In this document: positions 44,066 through 52,048 of the stretch, piece by piece
How the letters are laid out: every line of letters starts with the position of its first letter
Position numbering within the stretch: position 1 is the stretch's first letter
NCBI RefSeq assembly: GCF_000497755.1
Contig: NZ_AYOD01000054.1
Location: 1 to 64,000, forward strand
DNA: 64,000 bases
From: Aliihoeflea sp. 2WW
Lineage (GTDB): Bacteria > Pseudomonadota > Alphaproteobacteria > Rhizobiales > Rhizobiaceae
Reading direction: 5' to 3'
Translations under genes and position numbers: made by a program
Notes under the pieces: model-generated
The model's input: the letters and a program-made list of their open reading frames with translations, nothing else
What the model was told of the DNA's origin: nothing
The model's database searches: none

Positions 44066-45133
44066 TCAGCCGGAAAGCCAGCGCAGCACCAGCGCCTCTT
44101 CCTCGTCCAGCCCTTCGATCGGCTTGCGATAGCGCTTGCGCGCTTCGGCCAGTTCCTCCATCAGCCGCCCGGTTGACCAGGAATCGACGACACGCGGATG
44201 AATGTAGCAGCGCCGGCAGACCGCGCGCGTGTTGCCCAGCCGCGCCGCCACCTTGTCGATGAGGGCGTTGAGAACACGCGCCGTCTCGGTTTTCGTTTCC
44301 GGCAGCTCGACCGTCGAAAAAAGGGCGGCCGCACTGGTCGTCCCGCCCCAGGTGCGAAAATGCTTGGAGGAAAACTCCTCGCCCGTCGCCTCGCGGATGT
44401 AGGCGTTGACGTCCTGCGAGCGCACCATGCGCCGCTCACCTTCCTCGTCGCGATACTGGAAGAGATGCTGGCCGGGCAGGTCCAGAATGTCCTTCATGAT
44501 CCGCGCCATGCGCTTGTCGACGAGCTTCAAATTCCATTCCTTGCCGGACTTGCCCTTGAAGGCGAAGCGCAGCTTGGAGCCCTCGACCTCTACATGGCGC
44601 GCCCGCAGCGTCGTCAGCCCGAAGCTCTTGTTCTCGCGCGCATAGGCCGGATTGCCGACGCGGATCATCGTGTTGTCGAGAAGCCAGACGATGGAGGCGA
44701 GCACCTTCTCGCGCGGCAGCCCGCGCTTGCGCAGATCCGCTTCCATCTTCTCGCGCAGCCGCGGCAGCGCCGTCGCGAAGTCGACGAGGCTCTGGTACTT
44801 CACGTCGTCGCGATATTCGCCCCAGCGCGCGTGGTAGCGATATTGCTTGCGCCCCTTCAAATCGCGCCCCGTCGCCTGGATATGGCCGAGCGGGTCGGGC
44901 GAAATCCACACATCGCTCCAGGCCGGCGGGATGACAAGCGCCTTGATCCGGGCAATCTCGTCGCGGTCCGTCAGCTTCGCCCCTTCCGGCGTCAGGAACG
45001 AAAACCCCTTGCCGGCCCGCTTTCGCCTGATGCCGGGTTCCGCGTCGCTGACATAGGAGAGGTCGTCCGGCCGGCGCAGCGCGATCGGCAGATCGTCTGC
45101 CGGCCTGTTTTCTCTGGATAGGGTTTCGAGCAC
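44066..45133 (-). CDS. DNA topoisomerase IB
   Basis: A 355-residue poxvirus-type eukaryotic-like topoisomerase I. The catalytic core shows RVGNPAYARENKSFGLTTLR, KGKSGKEWNLKLVD, FRTWGGTTSAAA and the C-terminal CYIHPRVVDSW with the active-site Tyr. The GTG at 45133 has AGGAG nine bases upstream. Longer frames would lie opposite the divergent small gene at 45300. It relaxes supercoils through a 3'-phosphotyrosine intermediate. Confidence 0.92.
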   Translation of the reverse strand: MLETLSRENRPADDLPIALRRPDDLSYVSDAEPGIRRKRAGKGFSFLTPEGAKLTDRDEIARIKALVIPPAWSDVWISPDPLGHIQATGRDLKGRKQYRYHARWGEYRDDVKYQSLVDFATALPRLREKMEADLRKRGLPREKVLASIVWLLDNTMIRVGNPAYARENKSFGLTTLRARHVEVEGSKLRFAFKGKSGKEWNLKLVDKRMARIMKDILDLPGQHLFQYRDEEGERRMVRSQDVNAYIREATGEEFSSKHFRTWGGTTSAAALFSTVELPETKTETARVLNALIDKVAARLGNTRAVCRRCYIHPRVVDSWSTGRLMEELAEARKRYRKPIEGLDEEEALVLRWLSG

Positions 45134-45299
45134 GCCGCATCGCTCCTGGTCAGTTTCGCCAAATGCGCCGGATGCGTCGAAGGTTCCTTTCAGGAAGCGC
45201 GTCGCGCGGGAACCGCGCCTTTCCATTCGCGTTTCCATCCGCCCGCCCCAAAAGGCTGGCCGCAAAAGACGATCACAAGAAAACATAGGCATACCCCTC

Positions 45300-45530
45300 A
45301 TGGACCATCGCGACCGGCTCATTCTCGCTCTCTCCGCTTTGATCCGCGCAGAGCGCGAGGCCCGCAACGCCTGGGACTCGGCACTCGCCGCCAATGCCCT
45401 TGCGCCCGAAATCATCGACGCCATCGGCAGCGATCCGAAGCGCCTGATCGGACATGAAGACCTCGAACTGGCGGAGGCGTTCGTCTCGCCCTCTGCGACG
45501 CGCAGCCGCGCCACCGCGCGCTTCGCCTGA
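45300..45530 (+). CDS. Small conserved-looking hypothetical protein
   Basis: A 76-residue soluble protein (MDHRDRLILALSALIRAERE, then helical text to SATRSRATARFA). It is supported as a gene by a strong intrinsic terminator 23 bp downstream and by its divergence from topIB. No function recognised. Confidence 0.6.
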   Translation: MDHRDRLILALSALIRAEREARNAWDSALAANALAPEIIDAIGSDPKRLIGHEDLELAEAFVSPSATRSRATARFA

Positions 45531-45552
45531 TCATTGGAGGCTGTTCGTTCTG

Positions 45553-45577
45553 GCCCGGCGGTTTCGCCGGGCTTTTT
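45553..45577 (+). terminator. Rho-independent terminator after the 76-residue protein gene
   Basis: A perfect 8-bp stem GCCCGGCG / CGCCGGGC with a GTTT loop, followed by TTTTT. Confidence 0.92.
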
Positions 45578-45645
45578 GCTGTCTGGCCCTTGGACGTCCT
45601 CTCCCGCCCCGCTATCAGGGAACGGCAATTTGGGAGGCACATGGA

Positions 45646-47067
45646 ATGACGTCCGAACTGATCCGCAAATCCGCCTGTGAAATCGTCGATGGGCTGCGCA
45701 CCGAAAAATGGTCGCCGCGCCAACTGCTCGACGCACTGGAAGAGCGGATCGCCGCTGTCGACCCCGCCGTCAACGCGCTGCCCACCCTCGCCTTCGAGCG
45801 CGCCCGCAAACATGCCGACGACATCGCCAGGCGCCCGGTCGCCGAGCGGGGCCAGCTTACCGGCGCGCCCGTCGCCATCAAGGACCTGACCGAGGTCGAA
45901 GGCGTGCGCACCACCCACGGCTCGCGCATCTTCGAGAACCACGTCCCTGCCCGCTCCGATATCATGGTCGCGAATCTGGAAGACGAAGGCGCCATCATCT
46001 ACGCCAAGACCGCGACGCCCGAATTCGGCGCCGGCGCGAACACATTCAACGACGTCTTTGGTGCAACGCTCAATCCGTGGAACACGTCCCGCTCGGCCGC
46101 CGGCTCGTCTGGCGGCTCGGCCGTCGCGCTTGCCACCGGCATGGCGTGGCTGGCGCAGGGCTCGGACCTCGGCGGCTCGCTGCGCAATCCCGCTTCGTTC
46201 AACGGCATCGTCGGCCTGCGCCCCTCGCCCGGCCGCGTCGCCGCCGATCCGGGCATGCTCGTCGATGACATCCTGTCCGTCGAAGGACCGATGGCCCGCA
46301 CCGTCGAGGACGTCGCGCTCCTTCTAGACGCCATGACCGGCGAACATCCCGCGAGCCCCATCTCGCTGCCGCGCGACGGCACCAGCTTCCGCAAGGCCGC
46401 GCAAAGCCGCGCCCTGCCGAAGCGCGTCGCCTTTTCCGCCGATCTCGGCGGCATCACCCCGGTCGATCCGGAAGTCGCCGACATCTGCCGCACAGCCGCC
46501 TACCGCTTCACCGAGCTCGGCGTCGAAGTCGCCGACGCCCATCCCGACCTCTCGGACGCGCGCGAAACCTTCCAGACGTTGCGCGCCGTCAGCTTCGCCA
46601 CCGGCCACGCCGCCAAGCTCGAAACGCATCGCGATCTGCTGAAGCCGGAAGTGATCTGGAACATCGAGAAGGGTTTGGCGCTCACCGTCGGCGACGTCGC
46701 GAAAGCCGAGGCACGCCGCGCCGGCATCATCACCCGTGCCCTCGCCTTCTACGAGGACTACGACCTCCTGCTGACGCCAGCGACCATCGTCTCGCCCTTC
46801 CCGGTCGAGAACCGCTACGTCACCGAATGCGCCGGCGTGAAATTCGACACCTATATCGACTGGCTGACCATCGCCTTCGCCGTCACGCTGACGACTGGCC
46901 CTGCTCTGTCGCTGCCCTGCGGCTTCACGCGCGAGGGACTGCCGGTCGGTCTGCAGATCGCAGCCCGACCGCGCGGCGAGGCGCGGCTCCTGGCCGGAGC
47001 CGCCGCCCTTGAACGCCATCTCGATCTCGGCACGGTCGAGCCGATCGATCCGCGCCCGGGAAACTGA
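45646..47067 (+). CDS. Amidase-signature family hydrolase
   Basis: A 473-residue amidase-signature enzyme with the Ser-cisSer-Lys triad. The Lys is in PVAIKDLTEVEGV, the Gly/Ser stretch is SAAGSSGGSAVALATG and the nucleophile Ser is in GSDLGGSLRNPA. GGGAGG sits about eight bases upstream of the ATG at 45646. The substrate cannot be assigned; a GatA role is unlikely because GatB and GatC are not adjacent. Confidence 0.9.
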   Translation: MTSELIRKSACEIVDGLRTEKWSPRQLLDALEERIAAVDPAVNALPTLAFERARKHADDIARRPVAERGQLTGAPVAIKDLTEVEGVRTTHGSRIFENHVPARSDIMVANLEDEGAIIYAKTATPEFGAGANTFNDVFGATLNPWNTSRSAAGSSGGSAVALATGMAWLAQGSDLGGSLRNPASFNGIVGLRPSPGRVAADPGMLVDDILSVEGPMARTVEDVALLLDAMTGEHPASPISLPRDGTSFRKAAQSRALPKRVAFSADLGGITPVDPEVADICRTAAYRFTELGVEVADAHPDLSDARETFQTLRAVSFATGHAAKLETHRDLLKPEVIWNIEKGLALTVGDVAKAEARRAGIITRALAFYEDYDLLLTPATIVSPFPVENRYVTECAGVKFDTYIDWLTIAFAVTLTTGPALSLPCGFTREGLPVGLQIAARPRGEARLLAGAAALERHLDLGTVEPIDPRPGN

Positions 47068-47087
47068 CGCGCTCTAAGCTGAGCGCC

Positions 47088-47819
47088 TTATTCGGGCGCT
47101 TCGCTGCCGCCGATGGCGAACGTCACGTCGACATGGACGACATAGCTGTTCTCGCCCGTCTCGACGGGAACGGAGCCGCCCGAATCGGCTGCCATCCGCA
47201 TCATTGCGCGCTCCTGCATCGGCATCGGCGGCGGAGCGGTGCGCTCCGACATCCCGATCACGTCGCCCAGCGTCACGCCGGCCGCTTCCGCCAGCGTCCG
47301 CGCGCGGCCCATCGCATCCTCGACGGCCTTGCGGCGCGCCTCGGCGGTCGCGGCCGACGGATCGTCGTTGACGAAGGAGATCGACCCGCCCTGGTTGACG
47401 CCCAGCGTCACCGACTGGTCGAGGATCTCGCCCACCTTCTCGATGTCACGGATGCGGATCGTCAGATTGTTGGTCACCTGATAGGCGACGATCCGCGGCT
47501 GTTCCGTGCCGTCATTGTTCTCCGGGTAGACGTAGCGCGGGTTGATCGACAGCCCCGCTGTCTGCAGGTCGCGATCCGCGATCCCCGCCTCCTTCATCGC
47601 CGCGATCACGTCGGCCATCGCCTCGTTATTGTCGTCGAGCGCCGCGCGCGCGGTCTCGGCCTCGCGCAAGACGGCAAGGTTGACGATCGCCATGTCCGGC
47701 GCAACGGCAGCCTCGCCCATGCCGGAGACGACGATCTTGGGAAAGGGCCGCTCCTCCTGAGCGTGTGCGGCAAGCGGCAGGGCAAGCGCGAGGATGGCGG
47801 TCGAGACGAGAAGGCGCAT
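47088..47819 (-). CDS. SIMPL-domain (DUF541) periplasmic protein
   Basis: A 243-residue secreted protein. The ATG at 47819 opens a signal peptide (MRLLVSTAILALALPLAAHA/Q). The SIMPL/DUF541 fold follows (IVVSGMGEAAVAPDMAIVNL, then AYQVTNNLTIRIRDIEKVGE and AVEDAMGRARTLAEAAGVTL). The BP26/periplasmic immunogenic protein of Brucella belongs to this family. Role unknown, often linked to envelope stress. Confidence 0.92.
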   Translation of the reverse strand: MRLLVSTAILALALPLAAHAQEERPFPKIVVSGMGEAAVAPDMAIVNLAVLREAETARAALDDNNEAMADVIAAMKEAGIADRDLQTAGLSINPRYVYPENNDGTEQPRIVAYQVTNNLTIRIRDIEKVGEILDQSVTLGVNQGGSISFVNDDPSAATAEARRKAVEDAMGRARTLAEAAGVTLGDVIGMSERTAPPPMPMQERAMMRMAADSGGSVPVETGENSYVVHVDVTFAIGGSEAPE

Positions 47820-47938
47820 GAGGTAACTCCCGGAATATGCGGATCGAATTTGAATGCGTAAGCAGCGATTATGGGCGCATTGCGGCGCCGCAAAGCTTGT
47901 GCACCCGGCCAAAAGCCACTAATGCCAACACCCGTGTG

Positions 47939-48014
47939 GGGCCTGTAGCTCAATGGTTAGAGCCGGCGGCTCATAACCGCTTGGTTGGGGGTTCGAGTCC
48001 CTCCGGGCCCACCA
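47939..48014 (+). tRNA. tRNA with anticodon CAU, probably tRNA-Ile2 (or elongator Met)
   Basis: A full cloverleaf of about 76 nt: acceptor GGGCCTG / CGGGCCC, D-arm TAGCTCAATGGTTAGAG, anticodon loop CTCATAA, T-arm GTTCGAGTCC, and encoded CCA. The CTCATAA loop followed by a CGCTTGGT-like stretch resembles E. coli ileX (lysidine-modified tRNA-Ile2) more than elongator tRNA-Met as I remember them. Its 3' end is copied at 49671-49684 and it is the attachment site for an island. Confidence 0.95.
48001..48014. repeat. Attachment-site direct repeat, left (tRNA 3' end)
   Basis: CTCCGGGCCCACCA, the end of the tRNA, occurs identically at 49671-49684. The flanking bases differ, as expected for an att core. 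Confidence 0.8.
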
Positions 48015-48384
48015 ACTCACTTCTTACCTCAATAAAATCAATGACTTAGGGTGCGTCAAAAGTGCCCAAAATGACGATTTGGGGGTAACGAAAATAGCGA
48101 ATACCCCTGCGTTCGAGTCCCGCGATGCCCCTGGTGGGTTCGAGGCGAAGTATAGATTCTAGCGGCTGGCTTCGAGATTCCACTGCTCGATCATGGACTT
48201 AGGCGCTTCTGTATAGTGCCACGACCGAGCAAGTAATGCAGCATGTATTGCCCCGTGCGGTTGCGGGTTCGTGTCCTAAGCGTTGCAGGTTCGAGTCCTT
48301 CACTAGTCAACTAAGTGTTGACTACCTGAGAATCGCCGTCATTGTGATAGGAACATATTCCTGGATTCGTGAGAGGGATCTAAA
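48015..48384. other. Non-coding stretch of the island with T-arm-like repeats
   Basis: No gene is supported. GTTCGAGTCC, the T-arm sequence of the tRNA, recurs at 48111-48120 and 48289-48298, with a one-base variant (GTTCGTGTCC) at 48267-48276. These may be decayed tRNA or att pieces. An 8-bp inverted repeat, TAGTCAAC-N5-GTTGACTA, lies at 48304-48324, about 60 bp upstream of the P-loop gene, and could be its operator. Confidence 0.55.
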
Positions 48385-48681
48385 ATGACCGTAATCGTAT
48401 TTGGCCCGCAGCAGTGCGGGAAAACCCGCAACGCTCAGAAACTTCAGAGCCTGTTCGGGTGTGAACACTTGGTGGACGGCTTAAAGCCAACGACCACTCA
48501 CGGAAATGCGTTCATGACAGACGACGGTCGGATTTTGCGAGAAATACCAGCATCCTCGCTTGTCCTGAGTAATATGCCCTTGTCAGACTGCCACCGGTTT
48601 GCGGACAAACTGGGTTGCGACAAACTCATCTCTTATGCGGCAGCGATGGAGTTGGTCGATAAAGCTAATCAGGGGCATTAG
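48385..48681 (+). CDS. Small P-loop protein of the island
   Basis: A 98-residue protein with a Walker A motif at its N-terminus (VIVFGPQQCGKTRNAQKL, residues 3-20). No clear Walker B is seen, and the length is far shorter than known kinases or ATPases. GAGAGGG precedes the ATG. Similar small nucleotide-binding proteins are seen in phages and islands, but I do not recognise a specific family. Base composition is lower in GC than the chromosome. Confidence 0.7.
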   Translation: MTVIVFGPQQCGKTRNAQKLQSLFGCEHLVDGLKPTTTHGNAFMTDDGRILREIPASSLVLSNMPLSDCHRFADKLGCDKLISYAAAMELVDKANQGH

Positions 48682-48829
48682 GGCGATCGGCGGATTACCG
48701 CTCACTTCCAAGTTCACACCTTCTTGAAGTATATAAGGGATGCTACCTATCGAGCACGAGAACAACGTCAAGTTCTCAAATTCTAGATGCCCGCGACACC
48801 CTTAATCGGTCCTCGCGGGTATTCGCTTT

Positions 48830-49270
48830 TCAGATACCTAGTTCAGCGTGATAATTTTGAAGCGTCGAGAATCGGTAGGGCCGAAGGATATTTTGATCAT
48901 CCTTCGTTACGCCGATGACGTATCGGTCAACGTACTTCTCAAACTGAGTTGAGATGTGCAACGTGCGGTCTTTGATCCTGACGTACTCGTCGGATGGGAT
49001 CGTAAACGGCCTAGCCGAGATATACTCGTCCTTCACCAGGAGGATCGACTTCGAATAGTCTAATCCCTTCGTGCCATTCGTTATGAAGCATGCCTTGTGC
49101 TTTATGTGGGAGCGGAGCGGTATGCCGAACCGAAGCCCGTTATGAGAAATAACGAGAATGCCATAGCCCCGTTCTTTCTCCCCGTCCCAAACCCCGGCGC
49201 GCTTGTCGAGCACTTCGACCAAGTGCTCATTCTCATCAAAGAACACCGCTTCCAATTTCTGCAGTAGCAA
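48830..49270 (-). CDS. Type III toxin-antitoxin endoribonuclease toxin (ToxN/TenpN/CptN-like)
   Basis: A protein of up to 146 residues with the pattern of type III toxins: GILVISHNGLRFGIPLRSHIK, KGLDYSKSILLVKDEYI, and a C-terminal FEKYVDRYVIGVTKDDQNIL. These RNases are held inactive by a repeat RNA cut from the upstream transcript. The frame stays open to 49324 but that stretch encodes the antitoxin terminator, so the start must be within or after it. TTG at 49270 (with GGGGGA six bases upstream) is the choice here; TTG 49255 or GTG 49246 are alternatives. The family call is from memory of sequence pattern, not a search. Confidence 0.78.
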   Translation of the reverse strand: MLLQKLEAVFFDENEHLVEVLDKRAGVWDGEKERGYGILVISHNGLRFGIPLRSHIKHKACFITNGTKGLDYSKSILLVKDEYISARPFTIPSDEYVRIKDRTLHISTQFEKYVDRYVIGVTKDDQNILRPYRFSTLQNYHAELGI

Positions 49271-49289
49271 TCCCCGTCCCCCAAGGCAT

Positions 49290-49317
49290 AAAAAAAAGGC
49301 CCTTGCGGGCCTTTTTT
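49290..49317 (-). terminator. Terminator between antitoxin RNA repeats and toxin gene
   Basis: A stem GGCCC-TTGC-GGGCC flanked by a run of eight A and a run of six T, so it can act on both strands. In type III loci a leaky terminator between the repeats and the toxin sets the antitoxin excess. This one sits exactly there. Confidence 0.85.
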
Positions 49318-49424
49318 CATTCAATCAGGTACTTCTTTATTTAACGTGGCGCACACCCTACGGCCACATCTTTCAACGGACGTTTCTGTTTTTAACGTGG
49401 GGAGCGTCCTTCCTCCACATCATG
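49298..49424 (-). ncRNA. Type III antitoxin RNA with two tandem repeats
   Basis: On the minus strand two repeats of about 45 nt begin GATGTGG and end CCACGTTAAA..A..A. Repeat 1 spans about 49377-49420 and repeat 2 about 49327-49370. The inner parts differ but keep the GTGG/CCAC pairing. They are preceded by a strong promoter and followed by a terminator and the toxin frame. This is the usual promoter-repeats-terminator-toxin order. Two repeats is at the low end for the family. RNA folding was judged by eye. Confidence 0.75.
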
Positions 49425-49430
49425 GGACCG

Positions 49431-49459
49431 TATCTACATCCCTATGGTCTGTATGTCAA
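49431..49459 (-). promoter_or_regulatory. Sigma-70 promoter for the antitoxin RNA and toxin
   Basis: A perfect -35 TTGACA (49454-49459) and a -10 TAGATA (49431-49436) are separated by 17 bp on the minus strand. Transcription would begin near 49424, just ahead of the first repeat. Confidence 0.88.
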
Positions 49460-49783
49460 GGCTTGCGAGTTTGAATGTCTGCATAAGCGAACGTAGGAAC
49501 TGACATAGCTGACTTCTGCACACGAATCCACTAAGGATGAACAGTAGGCGTTGCACCCTTGTCCGCTGTGGAATCGCAATGTCTGCACCTTGAAAAATGG
49601 GGGGTATCCTAGGGGGTATCCAAGTTGAATGACCCGAGAAAACTCAACGATTTCAACGTTTCACGGTTGTCTCCGGGCCCACCATCGCCTCAACCCGGCT
49701 TCGCCGGCGTCGCGACCGGATTGCGATGACGCCGGATAAAACCCGCTCCGTCGGAATTTAGCCCCGAAACCTTCTCGGCAACG
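49460..49783. other. Right part of the island and its chromosomal junction
   Basis: No gene supported. It contains the right att repeat at 49671-49684 and then chromosomal sequence leading to the stop of the BTAD regulator. A GGGGGTATCCTAGGGGGTATCC tandem lies near 49600-49621. Confidence 0.5.
49671..49684. repeat. Attachment-site direct repeat, right
   Basis: CTCCGGGCCCACCA, identical to the tRNA 3' end at 48001-48014, with chromosome-like GC-rich sequence after it. Confidence 0.8.
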
Positions 49784-51832
49784 TCAATCCAGACCCACGC
49801 GACTTGCGCCGGTGCGAAACAGCGCTTCGGCTTCCGGCGAGAATCGAAAGGTGGAGAGAAAGTCGTTCACGCCGAAATTCGGCAATGATTTCCGGATCAT
49901 TACCGCGAACACCCGGCCCTCCTCGACGCGTCCGGCAAGTGCCAGGCAATATGCGGCGATCGCCAGAATGATGTTGTGGGCATTGGGCCTGGCGGAAGCC
50001 TTGATCGCCCATTCCGCGGCCTCCTCATATTGCCCTAGCCGCACATGCGCCATGGCGCGGGCGCCGAGCATGCCGAACAGCAGCGGATCGAACGGGCTCA
50101 AACTGCGCGAATGATCCGACGAGGCGATGGCGGCAGCGGGATCGCCGGACTGGGATTGCACGAAGGAGAGCGCGTAGTGGCCGAGCGCGAAATTGGGGCT
50201 GAGGTCCACCGCCCGCTCCAGTTCGGCGACCGCCTGGTCCTGGCTGCTGCGCAACCACAGCGCCCGCCCCATCGCCCAGTGCGCCGCGGGGTCGTGATCG
50301 TCGACGATCAGGCTTCGGCCGGCCGCCTCATAGGCGAGGTCGGCTTCCTGGTCGCGATCGGCCCAGTGCTGGAAGGCGTTCTGCCAATGCGTGAACGAGA
50401 TTCCCGCATAGGCGCGGGCAAAGGTGGGATCGGCCTCGCTCGAGCGCTTGAAGAATTGATGGGCGAGGTCATTGTCCGCCTTGGTGAAGCGGTACATGTG
50501 CCAGAGTCCGCGATGATAGGCCTCCCAGGCGTTGAGCGAATTGGGCGGCTTCAAGATGGCGCGGTTCTTCTCGGCGGTCTCGACCTCGCTGGCGATGGAG
50601 GAGACGATCATGTTGCAGATGTCGTCGAGGAGGAGGAAGGCATCGTCCGGTTTGAGGTCGAATTCGTCCGACCAGACGATCCTCGTGGTCCGCGCCTCGA
50701 CCAGTTCGACCGACACCAGGATGCGGCCTGAGCTTCGCCGCACCATGCCGGTGGTGAAATAGTCGACATTCAGCCGCTTCGCCGCATCCTCCGGTCCGGT
50801 GCCTCGTTCCGAAAGTGCGAACACGGAGCCGCGGGCGATGATGAACAGGTTCCGCAGCTTGGCGAGCCGCGTGATGATGTCGTGGGTCAGGCCATCGGCA
50901 AATCCGGCCTCCCCATTCAGCCTGTCCGGCTCCGCGAAGGGCATGACGGCAAGCGATGCCCGCTGCAGTCGCGCCTGCTCGATCGCCGGCGTCTCCTGAT
51001 GGGCATGTTCGATCGCGTAGACCGGCGCTCGCTCGGAAGGCTGGGCAGGCGCCTGATCGTTGCGCATGTCCTGCCACGCCCGCCGGATCGGGTCGAACTC
51101 CATATCCTCAGCCTCGAACAAGCGCGCGATCGCGGCGAGGTGCTGTTCGGCCTCGGCGGGCAACCCGCACGCAAGCAAAGTTCTTAAAAGCAGGATTTGC
51201 GCCCGCGCGTCGAACGGGGAAAGCTCGACCCAGCGTTCCACATGCGGCCGCGCCTCGCGTGGATCATTCGGCAAGAGTGCCACCAGTCTTTCGAGCAGGG
51301 CCGCATGGCTGGCGCGATAACGGCTTCGCTGGGTCGCCACCCAATAGTCGAGCTGTGGGCTGCGTTGCAGGTCCAGGCCTTCCAGGAAATCGCCGGCGAA
51401 GAGGCGGCAGAGCCTGCTCAGGCTGGCAAGATCGAGCGTTTCCAGTCCGGCCCGCATCGCCGCTTCGACCTGCACCGCGTCGACCAGGCAGTCCGTCAGG
51501 TCGAGCGAGATCATATCGCTTCTGGAAGTGACGCGGGCACGTCCCGGCTCGTCGAGAATCGCCCTGAGCCTGCTCAGGCACCAGCGCAGTTCGCCCTTGG
51601 GATCGTTCGGCACATCGCCGAGTAGCTCGCAAAGACGGCCGCGGCCAACGGGGTGCGCGGAAACGGACAGATACGCCAGTAGCGCCCGCACCTTCCGCGA
51701 AGGCGGAAGGTCGACCGGAACGCCGCTGCGAACGACGGAAAGCCGCCCGAACATCGATATCGTCAATGCGGCGGCATTGGCCTCGTCGCCGCGTTCAAGC
51801 GTTTCCATGCGCGTTTCCACGCTTCCAACCAC
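49784..51832 (-). CDS. Transcriptional regulator with BTAD, TolB-like and TPR domains
   Basis: A 682-residue protein. The N-terminal winged helix (ISMFGRLSVVRSGVPVDLPP, ..SRKVRALLAYLS) and BTAD helical domain (to about residue 260) resemble SARP-type regulators. A TolB-like/adenylate-cyclase-associated domain follows (SLAVMPFAEPDRLNGEAGFA, IARGSVFALSERG, about 290-430) and then TPR-like repeats (about 450-660). Such regulators occur in rhizobia near catabolic or secondary-metabolic genes. It is divergent from the CysK-like/decarboxylase pair and probably controls it. The start could be an internal ATG. Confidence 0.85.
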   Translation of the reverse strand: MVGSVETRMETLERGDEANAAALTISMFGRLSVVRSGVPVDLPPSRKVRALLAYLSVSAHPVGRGRLCELLGDVPNDPKGELRWCLSRLRAILDEPGRARVTSRSDMISLDLTDCLVDAVQVEAAMRAGLETLDLASLSRLCRLFAGDFLEGLDLQRSPQLDYWVATQRSRYRASHAALLERLVALLPNDPREARPHVERWVELSPFDARAQILLLRTLLACGLPAEAEQHLAAIARLFEAEDMEFDPIRRAWQDMRNDQAPAQPSERAPVYAIEHAHQETPAIEQARLQRASLAVMPFAEPDRLNGEAGFADGLTHDIITRLAKLRNLFIIARGSVFALSERGTGPEDAAKRLNVDYFTTGMVRRSSGRILVSVELVEARTTRIVWSDEFDLKPDDAFLLLDDICNMIVSSIASEVETAEKNRAILKPPNSLNAWEAYHRGLWHMYRFTKADNDLAHQFFKRSSEADPTFARAYAGISFTHWQNAFQHWADRDQEADLAYEAAGRSLIVDDHDPAAHWAMGRALWLRSSQDQAVAELERAVDLSPNFALGHYALSFVQSQSGDPAAAIASSDHSRSLSPFDPLLFGMLGARAMAHVRLGQYEEAAEWAIKASARPNAHNIILAIAAYCLALAGRVEEGRVFAVMIRKSLPNFGVNDFLSTFRFSPEAEALFRTGASRVGLD

Positions 51833-52048
51833 GCTCCCGCCCGCGGCTCGACTTTACCACTATGGCCGGGTGATCGCATCCGGCTTCTGCGCATGAGGGA
51901 GACAGCGCCGTCCGGATCAGCACGACCGGGTCTTTCGGCGTAGAATACACCGGCCCAGCGGATGATTGCCGCATCGACTGAGCTTCGTGGTCGGCATCGT
52001 CGCCTTGGGCCGCCGTCCAGCAGAAAATCGACACACAGGAGATCGATC

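Larger units (their letters stand above)
48001..49684. mobile_element. tRNA-integrated mini-island (1.7 kb), integrase lost
   Basis: The segment between the two 14-bp repeats is visibly richer in A/T than its flanks and uses different codons. It contains a small P-loop protein and a type III toxin-antitoxin locus but no integrase. It looks like the remnant of, or a passenger left by, an element that integrated at the tRNA. Confidence 0.75.

Noticed and set aside
45646-47067. GatA subunit of the amidotransferase
   Set aside because: It has the amidase-signature triad, but gatB and gatC are not adjacent and the C-terminus is unlike GatA as far as I can judge.
48791-48817. CCCGCGA / TCGCGGG hairpin between the P-loop gene and toxin as a third terminator
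   Set aside because: The 16-nt loop is long and the T-run is 10 bp away; it may be a weak terminator, but I cannot support it as a separate feature.
49271-49324. Upstream extension of the type III toxin to TTG 49324
   Set aside because: It would translate through the terminator hairpin and has no homology-like sequence.
49600-49621. GGGGGTATCC tandem as a possible CRISPR or integron-type repeat
   Set aside because: Only two short copies, no regular spacers and no cas or integrase gene nearby.
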